Assembly: GCA_001595885.1 (NCBI GenBank) | Contig: LSSH01000059.1 | Coordinates: 1-53,836 of the forward strand | Reading direction: 5' to 3' | DNA length: 53,836 nucleotides | From: Candidatus Proteinoplasmatales archaeon SG8-5 | Lineage (GTDB): Archaea; Thermoplasmatota; Thermoplasmata; SG8-5 | Shown here: positions 16,208 through 26,440 of the stretch, in pieces | Numbering within the stretch: the stretch's first letter is position 1 | Layout: each line of letters opens with the position of its first letter | Translations under genes and position numbers: made by a program | The notes under the pieces: generated by a model | Told to the model about the DNA's origin: nothing | Databases searched by the model: none | The model's input: the letters and a program-made list of their open reading frames with translations, nothing else

Positions 16208-16216
16208 GGTTGGACC

Positions 16217-17227
16217 ATGAAGACGCTCAGCATCGCTTTCATCACTTGGCTCGTCGTTCTCGGTGCATTATCATTACCACTAAATCAGTCTTCTAACGCC
16301 CAGCAGACCATCGGCTGGCAATATGAAACGTTCGGCGAGAACCTGGAGATGACTATCACGCCAGAGATTCCCACCACAGAAGACCCGATCATGGTGGAGG
16401 TGGTCTCAATTTTCCCGGACGTATACGTTCAGGTGGCCAACTTCTACGCACGAGTAACGCCCAACAACGGCCATGAGTTCCAGTTCCAGACTATCTTCCA
16501 GCGATGGAACAACTCCGCTATGAGGGTGTCCGTGGGCCCCTTCCCGTACAACGGATATACCATCTCCATGTATGTCATCGCATACGACTGGTTGAACATA
16601 CCGATGGACTCGCGAGACACGTTCAACTACATCGAGTTCGAGGTGGGGGGCAGCGGCTGGAAGCACGATACGTTCGACGCCAACGTGGAGGTCGAATATT
16701 CCCCCATGACGGTCAATGCGACAGAGGAGGTGACGGTGACAATCTCTTCCAAGGACAACATCACCTTCGGGGGGGCAAACCTCTGGTGGACTTACGAGAC
16801 TCCCGAGGGAGACCTCATCGAGGGGGTGGGGGAAAACTTCACCAAGGTCAATCCCGAGGTCACTGTCATGAAGCAGACCATACCCGGTTATCCGCCCGGC
16901 ACCAACCTGACGTTCTGGGTCGTTGCCTGGGACACCTACAATGAGGTAATGGTATCCAAGGAGTACAACTATAGTGTGCTGGGCCTGGTCCAATACACGG
17001 ATTTCCCCTTCATCTACACTGATGACGATGACCGCTCCGAGTGGGAGCCAGACTTCTCGATATTGGCACCCATGGTAATTCTGTGTGCCGTGGGCGTTCC
17101 CCTTTACCTGTACCTTTACGTCTTGACCAGGAAAAGGGAGGGAAGGCGCGAAACCCTGGTTATGTCCAATGACAGTCAGGCTGCTGCCCCTGAAGAAAAA
17201 GAGGAGGGTGATGAAGATGGAGACTAG
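16217..17227 (+). CDS. Type I membrane protein with beta-rich extracellular domains
   Basis: This 336-residue protein begins with a signal peptide (TLSIAFITWLVVLGALSLPL, about 3-22). Two beta-sandwich-like extracellular repeats follow: each starts with a 'W.YETFG/KHDTFDANVEV' type strand, at about residues 34 and 150, and is followed by TAEEP/TEEVTVTI strands. A single transmembrane helix (about 275-300, ILAPMVILCAVGVPLYLYLY) leads to a charged cytoplasmic tail (KEEGDEDGD). It lies 9 bases after the Pro-rich protein gene and overlaps the AAA gene by 11 bases. I do not recognise the family. Topology and context suggest an outer partner or sensor for the AAA ATPase. Confidence 0.75.
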   Translation: MKTLSIAFITWLVVLGALSLPLNQSSNAQQTIGWQYETFGENLEMTITPEIPTTEDPIMVEVVSIFPDVYVQVANFYARVTPNNGHEFQFQTIFQRWNNSAMRVSVGPFPYNGYTISMYVIAYDWLNIPMDSRDTFNYIEFEVGGSGWKHDTFDANVEVEYSPMTVNATEEVTVTISSKDNITFGGANLWWTYETPEGDLIEGVGENFTKVNPEVTVMKQTIPGYPPGTNLTFWVVAWDTYNEVMVSKEYNYSVLGLVQYTDFPFIYTDDDDRSEWEPDFSILAPMVILCAVGVPLYLYLYVLTRKREGRRETLVMSNDSQAAAPEEKEEGDEDGD

Positions 17228-19868
17228 CCTCCGAACCAACATCGGAAGCATTAACAAGTACTTCATCGAAACGGTCGAAGAAGAGCGCCGTTATCCGAAG
17301 TTACTGACGCCGTTAATGTTCTTCATACTGGCCACGGTGGGGCTGGTCTGGATACCCTTTTACCCCGCCTGGATGGCCCTGATATTGGCCGTTGTCGTGG
17401 GCCTGATATCGTTCAGGTTCCCGTTCCTTTCCATTATCGTGCTCAGTGTTTTTATAACGGCTGCGGCCGCGTATCAGACCCCGGAGTTCGGCCTCTTCAT
17501 GCTGCTTTTCCTGCTCGTCGTATTGATAATATCGCTGTTCGAGTGGAGGCTCGGATACCTGGTCCTGCTCACCATTTCCCTTTCACGGTTCGGCCTATCA
17601 CTGGCCGTGCCGTTGATCGCCGCGGCATTGCTGCCGGTATTGGTGTCCATCACCGCTGTTGTCCTTTCAGGTGCGTTTCTGTGGTTCCTAGTGACCTGCG
17701 GGAACCTTAACTCGATCGGCATGTTCGTCGGCTCTGCGCACACCAGCAGCTTCATGGTTTTCTATGAGCCCGTTGCCGGCAACTTCGCACCCTCAGACGT
17801 CGGTATTGTACTGATGAACATACAGAATGCCGACCTGGACGCAATGGCTCAGGTCGTCGGCGACAACTTCGGCACCTCAGTTGTCCCGCTGTTGCAGATC
17901 ATACTTTGGGGCCTGGCCGTCTATCTCGTGTTCAGGTTCTACAACCGCGACTCGGTGGGCACGGACTATCCCGCAGTGATGGCGTTCGTGCCTTCTGCGA
18001 TCGTGTCCGCGTCCTTCTTGGGCGCTTACATTTTCGAGCTGGATTATGGCACGGGCGGCCTGATGGCGGGAGCGCTCCTGTTCGGCGTGGTGTTCGTTTC
18101 CATAATCATTGCCAGGGTGGCGAAGGAGTTCTTCGCCCCCTACTTTGCGAGTCTGGAGATCGAGACTGGCGTTGGCACCCGCATCTCTGACATGGAAGAC
18201 CTAGGTGAGACGAGCTTCGAGCTGATAGGGGGGCTGGAGGACGTCAAGGAGGACGTGAAGGAATCGATAGTGGTCCCGCTTCTGATGAGCGATGTCGCCG
18301 AAAGATACGGCATTGAACCTCCCAAGGGAATCCTTCTGTTCGGCCCTCCCGGTTGCGGAAAGACGTTGCTCATGAAGGCGCTGGCCAACGAGCTTAATGT
18401 CGAGATGTTGACCGTGAAATGCTCGGATATCATGTCAAAATGGTACGGGGAGAGCGAGGGCAAGGTCGCCGAGTTGTTCAGAGTGGCGAAGGAAAGGAGG
18501 CCATGCATCATATTCTTCGACGACCTCGAGGCCATGGCGAAGCACAGGGACCTCTATGCCGGCGATGACGTCACACCGAGGCTTCTGAGCATCATTCTTG
18601 CTGAGTTGGACGGCATGGACCGCTCATCCGGCATCATCCTGGTCGGGACCACAAACAAACCAGAGATGATCGACCCCGCGCTGTTGAGGCCGGGAAGGTT
18701 CGACAAGGTCATCTACGTTCCGCCGCCGGACATACAGGAGAGGATCGCCATCCTGAAGGTCCACCTTGCCAGCAGGCCCCTGGCGAGGAACATAAATCTA
18801 AAACTCATAGCAGCCAAATGCGAGAGGTTCTCCGGCGCAGACCTGGCAAACCTGGCACGGGAAGGGGCGACATTGGCCATGAAACGGGCGCTTCAGACTC
18901 AGAAGGACACGGTAATAACCAACGAGGACCTGAACAAGGTCGCGGTGACGATAAGGCCGAGCATCACCCTGGCCATGCTCGAGAACTACGAGCTCCTGAA
19001 GCTGGATTTCGAAAGGAAGATGCATCATGTTCGCCGCGAGGACCGGCGATTCGCCGTCGGCTGGGGAGACGTGGGCGGCATGGACCGCCTGAAGAAGGAC
19101 ATCAAGGATTACATCGAGCTGTTGATCAAGGAGCCGAAGGTGCTCGAGGACTTCAGGTTGAAGACGGGGCGGGGCATGCTCCTGTTCGGTCCCCCGGGAT
19201 GCGGAAAGAAGCACGTCATGCGGGCGGCCGCCAATGACCTGGGCGTGCCCATCCAGGAGCTCAGTGCGGCTGAACTCGTTGGCGGTGCTACAGACACCGG
19301 TCAGACCATAAAAGAGATATTCTACAGGGCGAGGGAGAGCACGCCGTCCGTCATTCTCATTTCCGAGATCGACGTTATCGGTTCCAGGGAGGCGATCGAG
19401 GACAAGGGCGCCGGCCAGGCCATTTCCCAGATACTCGCCGAGATAGATGACGTGGAGGCGAGGGAGCATATTTTGGTCATCGCAACGACGAATCGGCCGC
19501 AGGTGCTGCACCCCAGCTTGTTGAGGCCCGGCCGCTTTGACAAGATGTTCCACGTGCCCCCTCCGGACAAGAAGGCGAGGGCCAAGATATTCGGCATATA
19601 CCTGAGGAACATCCCCAGGAACAAGGATGTGGACGCGTCGTTCCTGGCTGCCCTGGCCGAGAAGACCGACGGCTTCAGCAGCGCCGACATCGCGGCGATA
19701 GTGGATGAGGCGAAGCTCATGGCCGTGATCAATTGTCAGGATGCTTCGACCCGTGCCGTTTCGCGCAACGACCTGCTGAACGCCCTGAATAGGGTAGAGG
19801 GGTCGATATCGCCTGAGGACCTTGACTCCTCCGCCAACTTCATGAAGACCTACAAGGTGAGGGATTGA
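17217..19868 (+). CDS. Polytopic membrane protein with tandem Cdc48-like AAA domains
   Basis: This is an 883-residue protein. Residues about 25-300 carry some eight or nine hydrophobic segments. Two AAA+ modules then follow. D1 has Walker A GPPGCGKT (376-383), FFDDLEAMA as Walker B with Asp in place of the usual catalytic Glu, and RPGRFDK. D2 has Walker A GPPGCGKK (658-665), with Lys replacing Thr/Ser, and ILISEID as Walker B with Ser replacing the Mg-binding Asp. D2 is therefore probably inactive or altered. Cdc48/VAT proteins are normally soluble; no protease domain is present, unlike FtsH or LonB. Start ATG at 17217 is preferred over 17211 because AGGAGGGTGAT is correctly spaced. It may unfold or extract membrane or secreted proteins; that is inference. 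Confidence 0.85.
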   Translation: METSLRTNIGSINKYFIETVEEERRYPKLLTPLMFFILATVGLVWIPFYPAWMALILAVVVGLISFRFPFLSIIVLSVFITAAAAYQTPEFGLFMLLFLLVVLIISLFEWRLGYLVLLTISLSRFGLSLAVPLIAAALLPVLVSITAVVLSGAFLWFLVTCGNLNSIGMFVGSAHTSSFMVFYEPVAGNFAPSDVGIVLMNIQNADLDAMAQVVGDNFGTSVVPLLQIILWGLAVYLVFRFYNRDSVGTDYPAVMAFVPSAIVSASFLGAYIFELDYGTGGLMAGALLFGVVFVSIIIARVAKEFFAPYFASLEIETGVGTRISDMEDLGETSFELIGGLEDVKEDVKESIVVPLLMSDVAERYGIEPPKGILLFGPPGCGKTLLMKALANELNVEMLTVKCSDIMSKWYGESEGKVAELFRVAKERRPCIIFFDDLEAMAKHRDLYAGDDVTPRLLSIILAELDGMDRSSGIILVGTTNKPEMIDPALLRPGRFDKVIYVPPPDIQERIAILKVHLASRPLARNINLKLIAAKCERFSGADLANLAREGATLAMKRALQTQKDTVITNEDLNKVAVTIRPSITLAMLENYELLKLDFERKMHHVRREDRRFAVGWGDVGGMDRLKKDIKDYIELLIKEPKVLEDFRLKTGRGMLLFGPPGCGKKHVMRAAANDLGVPIQELSAAELVGGATDTGQTIKEIFYRARESTPSVILISEIDVIGSREAIEDKGAGQAISQILAEIDDVEAREHILVIATTNRPQVLHPSLLRPGRFDKMFHVPPPDKKARAKIFGIYLRNIPRNKDVDASFLAALAEKTDGFSSADIAAIVDEAKLMAVINCQDASTRAVSRNDLLNALNRVEGSISPEDLDSSANFMKTYKVRD

Positions 19869-20197
19869 GGCCCATCGATTGGATCGTCATTATTGCCGCG
19901 GTCGCGTACGTCGCACTGGCAGCCTTTTCAGTTAAGTTCCCCCGAGGCCGTGAGAATTGGCAAAGGGACAGAGTCGAGACCCTTTACCTGGTCATGAGCG
20001 CGACCGTGTTCCTGATGCTCCTTTTCTTACTCTGGTACGTGTCCGCGGTAATCGATTGGCCTGACGTGTTGACCATCATTGTCTGGTCCGGCGTCATCGT
20101 TCTCGTCATGCTGGTGCTCATAAGCATATTCATTCCCAGGGGCATACGCCTCACTTTCCCCGACAAGAGGAAGAATCCGTCGGAAGAGGAAGAATGA
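19865..20197 (+). CDS. Small three-helix membrane protein ending the AAA operon
   Basis: This 110-residue protein has three hydrophobic helices (about 4-22, 41-62 and 68-90) and a charged cytoplasmic tail (DKRKNPSEEEE). The TTG start at 19865 overlaps the AAA stop codon (TTGA), so translation is coupled. The family is not recognised. Position and size suggest an accessory subunit of the membrane-AAA complex. Confidence 0.7.
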   Translation: MRPIDWIVIIAAVAYVALAAFSVKFPRGRENWQRDRVETLYLVMSATVFLMLLFLLWYVSAVIDWPDVLTIIVWSGVIVLVMLVLISIFIPRGIRLTFPDKRKNPSEEEE

Positions 20198-20253
20198 CAG
20201 GCACAAATTGTAACGATCTCAGTAGTATGGACCTCCTACTTTATTCATTAAAT

Positions 20254-20271
20254 TGTATACATATGTAAACA
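20254..20271. promoter_or_regulatory. 18-bp imperfect palindrome, possible operator
   Basis: TGTATACATATGTAAACA is an inverted repeat with one mismatch per half-site (TGTATACAT versus TGTTTACAT). It lies about 23 bases upstream of the CTTATATTA TATA element (20294-20302) of the radical SAM gene. Symmetric dimeric regulators commonly bind such sites; the regulator is unknown. Confidence 0.4.
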
Positions 20272-20323
20272 GTTTCGGTCATCCTTTAAGAACTCTTATA
20301 TTACTTTTAGCAATCTCAATATC

Positions 20324-21265
20324 GTGATCATCGAAAAGTATCGGGCCAAGAGCCTGGTCAGGGAGCAGAAGAACTCGACCGCCGTCCACCTAAACCCGTA
20401 CCAGGGATGCTATCATGATTGCGTGTACTGCGACGGTAAGGCAGAGAATTACCACATGCATGAGGACTTCGGAACCCGCATACGTGTGAAGGAGAACGCT
20501 CCCGAACTCCTTGAGGAATACCTGCGCAAGCGAGGGTTCCTGCCCGTTAACAGGGATAGGACCGGGACACTTGCAGATTACACCGGCGAAAAGGCCCATA
20601 TCCACAATGCCGGTGGAGAGCGCTTCACAATCGGCATTTCGGGTGGCGTGTGCGATATCTATCAGCCGGCAGAGGAAGAGGTGCGGATGTCGCGGCAGAT
20701 GCTTCAGATGGTGTATGATTACGGTTTCCCAGTTTTCCTGTTGACGAAGAACAAGCTGGTGCTCAGGGACCTGGACCTGCTGAAGAGGATCAACGATTTC
20801 GCCGGTGCAACGGTCTGCCTGACCGTCGTGTTCTCGGTCGAGAACGAACATCTCCGCGAGATTTTCGAGCCGCGTGCCAGCACCATTTCAGAGCGTTTCC
20901 AGGCTTTGGAAATACTGCACAATGCCGGTATAAATACGGGAATCTGGATGTTGCCTATCCTGCCGTGGATAGGTGATGACGATGACAACCTCGAGTCCAT
21001 GGTCAAGAGCGCTGCGGAGGCTTGTGTCCAATTCATCCTCCCGGGCGGTATGACGCTTAAACCGGGCAGGCAAAAAAGGCAGTTCTTAGGCGTGATCGGG
21101 GAGTATTTTCCAGAGCTCTTGGACAAGTATGCCAGGTTGTTCGGCAACGACCACAGGTACGGGCATATGGATGAAGCGGTCGTAAAGGAGTTCGGCATCT
21201 TCGATTGGTATCCCAAGATGGAGCGCCTTTGTGGGAAATACAATGTGCGGATGGAAAGTTGGTAG
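20324..21265 (+). CDS. Radical SAM protein related to spore photoproduct lyase / Rv2578c-type
   Basis: This is a 313-residue radical SAM enzyme. The cluster motif CYHDCVYC (about Cys29, Cys33, Cys36) is preceded by LNPYQGC. The NPYxGCxHxCxYC pattern is characteristic of the SplB-like radical SAM clade. TIGISGGVCDIYQPAEEE resembles the SAM-binding region, where SplB relatives have a 'TDPYQPxE' string. The start is GTG at 20324 with CTTATATTA about 25 bases upstream, so it is likely leaderless. Related proteins include DNA-repair enzymes, but most members have no known substrate, so a repair role is only a possibility. Confidence 0.85.
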   Translation: MIIEKYRAKSLVREQKNSTAVHLNPYQGCYHDCVYCDGKAENYHMHEDFGTRIRVKENAPELLEEYLRKRGFLPVNRDRTGTLADYTGEKAHIHNAGGERFTIGISGGVCDIYQPAEEEVRMSRQMLQMVYDYGFPVFLLTKNKLVLRDLDLLKRINDFAGATVCLTVVFSVENEHLREIFEPRASTISERFQALEILHNAGINTGIWMLPILPWIGDDDDNLESMVKSAAEACVQFILPGGMTLKPGRQKRQFLGVIGEYFPELLDKYARLFGNDHRYGHMDEAVVKEFGIFDWYPKMERLCGKYNVRMESW

Positions 21266-21705
21266 ATGGTGACCCGCATCGGCTTTGGGCATGCACCTGA
21301 TGTCCCCTTTATGAGCGGCTCTCCGCCCAATAGGTGTAAATCGCTGAACCACAAACTATATAATTCCCCCTTAACATTTATATACAATATCAACTTAACG
21401 GCATTTCCTGCTTATGCAACGCCCCGCCGGGGCCCACTGTTTAAGCGTGCGGCGAACGGCCGGCACAAGAGGTTTCGACCGGTGATTGATGCCATTTCCA
21501 ACGCCGCCCACATGTGGTGACTTGAGAAAAACCTGCCTCGGAGGGCACTCTCAGGTCAGACGTTCGATGACATGGTGATACTTGATCACCCGCTTGAATT
21601 TAAGAACCCAAGCGAATGTGAACTTCTATGAAGTTCGGTGAACTTGCCATCACAAGTTCAAACTTAGGTAGTTTCAACCACTTCTTGACTTGTCAAGAAT
21701 GCTTA
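21266..21705 (+). promoter_or_regulatory. Promoter and leader region of the 16S rRNA precursor
   Basis: This 440-base stretch has no convincing gene. A strong TATA element ATTTATATAC (21376-21385) implies transcription from about 21408. The leader then carries the 5' strand of the pre-16S processing stem (21559-21590), complementary to 23387-23417 beyond the gene, with a bulge-helix-bulge. Nearer the mature 5' end are short self-complementary pieces such as GAACTT...AAGTTC (about 21642-21661). Confidence 0.7.
21559..21590 (+). other. 5' strand of the pre-16S processing stem with bulge-helix-bulge
   Basis: GACGTTCGATGACA (21559-21572) pairs perfectly over 14 bp with 23404-23417. GGTG (21574-21577) pairs with CACC (23397-23400). 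CTTGATCACC (21581-21590) pairs with GGTGGTCAAG (23387-23396). The unpaired ATA (21578-21580) on this side and AAT (23401-23403) on the other flank the 4-bp centre. That is the substrate shape of the archaeal splicing endonuclease. Confidence 0.8.
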
Positions 21706-23172
<1,467 letters not shown>

Positions 23173-23517
23173 ACGAAATTTAACTTAATACAACCGGAGT
23201 TGGAGGTGACCGCCCGTTGAGACTCGCGAGATTATCGAGCGAGACGCTATGGGCGAATCACCTCCGATTCATAATTCTTGTATTGAGTACGGGACTCTGG
23301 CCTTGTGCCTGTGTCCCCATTTACCTGTTGCGTCTACAGACATCTCAGATGTCATTGCGCAAGTGTGCGAAGAAATGCCTGAGTTAGGTGGTCAAGCACC
23401 AATTGTCATCGAACGTCATTAGTATTTTAGAGTTGATTGACCGGGTAGTTTTGTGCGGTCAGCGCAGCGTTCAGCCGCTGCGCTCTACATCATAAATCCA
23501 CCAGGAGATTATCACCG
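23173..23517 (+). other. Pre-16S trailer: internal hairpin and 3' processing strand
   Basis: This 345-base stretch has no gene. It contains a long hairpin in which GGAGGTGA...CGCCC (23202-23215) faces GGGCG...TCACCTCC (23251-23265), with an outer AATACAA/TTGTATT stem (about 23187-23193 and 23278-23284). A smaller ACATCTCAGATGT palindrome is near 23340. The 3' strand of the processing stem is at 23387-23417, and a terminator-like hairpin is at 23461-23484. GGAGGTGA is complementary to the 16S 3' end. Confidence 0.75.
23461..23484. terminator. GC-rich hairpin after the 16S transcription unit
   Basis: The perfect 9-bp stem AGCGCAGCG / CGCTGCGCT has a 6-base loop. It lies between the 3' processing stem of pre-16S and the end of the converging M42 gene. 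It probably marks transcript ends from both sides. Confidence 0.5.
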
Positions 23518-24555
23518 CTACTTCTGGAAATCCTTCACCACCGCGGTCACGAGCTTTATCAGGTTCTTCAGGTCGTCGATGTGGATGCACTCGGTCGGGC
23601 TGTGAGTGTATCTCATTGGGATACCGATAGGTAGGATCGCCGAGCCGGATTCCTGCATCGCCATGCCGTCGGTGCTGCCGCCAGTGACGCCGATCTGGTA
23701 GGGGATTTTGGCTTTCCTGGCAATCTTCTCCACCATGTCGCGGAACTTGGGTGTTGCTATGACCCTAACGTCGACCATCCTCAGGACCGGGCCTTCTCCG
23801 AGCCTCTTGGGTTCATAGAAGTTACCGGTACCGGGGCAGTCGGTGCTCGAGTAGGTGTCCAGGGCGATGACATAGTCGAATTCGTTTGTGTTGGCAATCA
23901 CCCGGGCTCCACGGAGGCCCATCTCCTCCTGGACGCTCCACACCAGGCAGACCTCGCCCTTGAACCTCAGGTTCTTGATGTTCTCGTACACCTGCAGGAG
24001 GGCGGTGACGCTTGCACGGTTGTCCAGGCTCTTTGTGCATACGATCTTCCCGTTGAGCAGGAAGAAATCCTTCTTGATGGTGATGGGGTCAAGTAAGCGG
24101 ATCCCGATCCTCTCCGTCTCCTTCCTGCTGCGAGTGCCCACATCTATTACCATCTTGTCCCAGGTCTGTTTCTTCTTTTCCTCGCCCTCTATCTTGAGGT
24201 GCGGTGCGGGAAATCCTATGGTTCCGTTAACTGGACCCTTCGAGGTGTGGATGTCCACCCCGCGTGCAATGAGGACGTCGTCATAGATGCCGCCGACCTT
24301 CTTGAATTTCAGTGTCCCGTCATCGAGGATGTTAGTGACGACGAGACCGACCTCGTCCATGTGTGCCACGATGGCCAGCGATGGTGTTTTGGCGTTCTTC
24401 TTTCCGAGCCTGAGGATCAGATTGCCGATGTTGTCCTCCTCGATGTTCTTCGCGCCCGTCTTCTTCCTCACGTGCTTCCTGACCTGGTCCTCGTATCCGG
24501 ATATGCCCGGAGCCATGACCGCGTCCCTGAGCTCGTCGACTATGTCCTTCGCCAT
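23518..24555 (-). CDS. M42-family aminopeptidase
   Basis: This is a 345-residue metallopeptidase of the M42 (TET/deblocking aminopeptidase) family, which forms large oligomeric cytoplasmic particles that trim peptides. Metal and catalytic residues are visible in order: AHMDEVG (His and Asp; about residue 66), SLDNRAS (bridging Asp), VQEEMGLRGA (Glu pair), ALDTY (Asp) and the late RYTHSPTE (His). N-terminal PGISGYEDQVR is also typical. All expected motifs are intact, so it should be active. The gene ends opposite the 16S unit. A short AT-rich region (24556-24647) separates it from gcvT. Confidence 0.95.
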   Translation of the reverse strand: MAKDIVDELRDAVMAPGISGYEDQVRKHVRKKTGAKNIEEDNIGNLILRLGKKNAKTPSLAIVAHMDEVGLVVTNILDDGTLKFKKVGGIYDDVLIARGVDIHTSKGPVNGTIGFPAPHLKIEGEEKKKQTWDKMVIDVGTRSRKETERIGIRLLDPITIKKDFFLLNGKIVCTKSLDNRASVTALLQVYENIKNLRFKGEVCLVWSVQEEMGLRGARVIANTNEFDYVIALDTYSSTDCPGTGNFYEPKRLGEGPVLRMVDVRVIATPKFRDMVEKIARKAKIPYQIGVTGGSTDGMAMQESGSAILPIGIPMRYTHSPTECIHIDDLKNLIKLVTAVVKDFQK

Positions 24556-24647
24556 ATTATCGCTCCCTTAAGGTGATAAATAATCCAACGTTTGATGGGA
24601 TTACAGCCCCCTTTTATAATGACCCGATACTTTACAATCATTAATAA

Positions 24648-25766
24648 CTATTTCTTCTTGATGAAGGGCGTTTTCGTGGTCGTGCCGGTCAGATGGCGCC
24701 CGTGATACTCTAACCCAACCTCCAAATCGGGTTTGTAATATTCCCTGTCGAGGTAAGCCAGTGCTATCGAGTGGCCAAGTGTGGGAGAGTAATTGCCGCT
24801 GGAGACCGACCCCACTATTTCGTTTGGAGAATCCTTCAGGTAAACGGTGCTTCCCGTACGGGCGGGGGCCTTACCATTTATGTTTATGCCGATCATCTTC
24901 TGATGGGTTTTTGCGATCTTTTGGTGTTCCATGATTTCCTTACCCATGAAATCGTGGTCCCATTTTATGACCCATGAACAATTGGTCTCCATTGTGGTTC
25001 TGTCCCGGTTGAAATCCTGGCCGGATAATAGATAACCCATCTCCAATCTTAACGTGTCCCGGGCTCCAAGGCCAATCGGTAATATTCCACGGTTGATTAA
25101 GTGGTCCCAATATTCTTCCGCGAACGAATTTGGCAGGATAATCTCGAACCCTTCCTCTCCAGTATATCCCGTTCTAGATATTATTCCCAGATTGCCTTTT
25201 AGTTCGGTTTCGCTGATATCACTGATTTCCCGAAAATGTCCATCGTGAAAGTCATATGACTTAATTGAGAACTTCTGTATGCTTTCATATTCAGTACCAA
25301 AAAGTGCCTCCATATGTTTGAAAATTTCAGGTCCTTGAAGTGCAATACAAGTTAGGTCATGCGTCAGATTTATGATTTCTACACCAGCTTTTTCGATCAT
25401 CCAGTTTTGGACCGTGTCTACCATCGATGCGTTTGGTACGCAAAAAAAGACATTGTTCTCGAGTTTGGTCACGATTAAATCGTCGATTATTCTGCCGTCC
25501 TCATCCGGTAAGTGTGTGTATATGCTCTTACCAACCCCGACATCGGTTATATTATTCGTCAGTAAGGATTGTAGTTTTGAGTCCGGCGTATCATTGATTA
25601 GAAAGTCCCCCATATGCGACACATCGAAGATACCAGCCGAAGTTCTCACGGCCATGTGTTCCTTCAAAGTGCCCGCCTCATAGTGCAAAGGCATCTTCCA
25701 TCCGAAGAAATCTATGATATTGGCCTTTAACAGAGTGTGTTTGCCGAATAGTGCGGTTCGATTCAT
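24648..25766 (-). CDS. gcvT: Aminomethyltransferase (glycine cleavage system T protein)
   Basis: GcvT takes the aminomethyl group from lipoyl-H protein, releasing ammonia and making methylene-folate (or pterin). About 372 residues, the family size. Signatures are FDVSHMGDF near the N-terminus, SRTGYTGEEGFEI, LGARDTLRLEMGY and DHDFMGKE; the Asp of ARDTLRLE belongs to the folate-binding part. I start at ATG 25764-25766 (NRTALFGKH) rather than the codon at 25787, which adds seven residues unlike the family. GcvH and GcvP genes are not in the window. The gene and its neighbour are visibly more AT-rich than the surrounding DNA, which might reflect transfer. Confidence 0.93.
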   Translation of the reverse strand: MNRTALFGKHTLLKANIIDFFGWKMPLHYEAGTLKEHMAVRTSAGIFDVSHMGDFLINDTPDSKLQSLLTNNITDVGVGKSIYTHLPDEDGRIIDDLIVTKLENNVFFCVPNASMVDTVQNWMIEKAGVEIINLTHDLTCIALQGPEIFKHMEALFGTEYESIQKFSIKSYDFHDGHFREISDISETELKGNLGIISRTGYTGEEGFEIILPNSFAEEYWDHLINRGILPIGLGARDTLRLEMGYLLSGQDFNRDRTTMETNCSWVIKWDHDFMGKEIMEHQKIAKTHQKMIGININGKAPARTGSTVYLKDSPNEIVGSVSSGNYSPTLGHSIALAYLDREYYKPDLEVGLEYHGRHLTGTTTKTPFIKKK

Positions 25767-25912
25767 CGATGTGTGATATATCAACACTCATTAATACTTA
25801 ATTATACCGGGAAGCGTCATTTATTCACGGCATACAATTTGAGTCTCTCATCTCAGTCAGATTAAAGATATTGAAAAAGATTTTTATTTAGATATTGGAT
25901 TATGGTGATGAA

Positions 25913-26293
25913 ATGTCCATCAATGCTTTCCTCCACAAGTACAAGATTCCATTGTGTTCAATATTCATAATATTGGGGATAGTGCTCATCACATTCTGTG
26001 TGCCGGGCCTGCTCTACACAGAAGGGGATGTCGGAATAACCGCAACCGCCAATGATATTCTGGGTGATTGGGCATATTGGATTTTGATACTGGGCATCGC
26101 TTTATTGATCATAGGCGTGTTTTATGTTTACGGATACTTCAAGTATTTAAAAGAGTTTAAAGAACTTATGAAGATAAACAGTAAGGCCAAGTTCATAAAG
26201 AACCTTGATAGGATTGAGGAGCTCGCTTGGAGATTGCATCCGAGATTCGAGAACATCGTTATAGAAAAGAAAAAAGAGTTTCGGATAAAATAG
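25913..26293 (+). CDS. Small two-helix membrane protein of unknown function
   Basis: The product has about 126 residues. Two hydrophobic helices (about 13-33 and 49-72) flank an exposed segment (LYTEGDVGITATANDILGDW), followed by a basic cytoplasmic tail of about 50 residues (KYLKEFKELMKINSK... KKKEFRIK). The start is ATG 25913, chosen because GGTGAT (25904-25909) precedes it; the in-frame TTG at 25895 would swallow this site. TTTTTATTTA (25881-25890) may be the TATA element. AT-rich like gcvT. No family recognised. Confidence 0.65.
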   Translation: MSINAFLHKYKIPLCSIFIILGIVLITFCVPGLLYTEGDVGITATANDILGDWAYWILILGIALLIIGVFYVYGYFKYLKEFKELMKINSKAKFIKNLDRIEELAWRLHPRFENIVIEKKKEFRIK

Positions 26294-26440
26294 TACCTTG
26301 ATCATCCGAAGTATCTCATCCTTAATGGATAAAAAGGCCCATCACATGTACACAACGGAAGATTAAGACACATAAAACACATCTTCGGACACCACCCCTC
26401 GATAATCAACCCCAAACCTTTTTGTACGTTCTGTATAATC

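Noticed and set aside
23387..23410. A likeness of GGTCAAGC to the 5' start of bacterial 23S rRNA, suggesting a decayed 23S
   Set aside because: This stretch is fully explained as the 3' strand of the pre-16S processing stem; the following bases do not match 23S.
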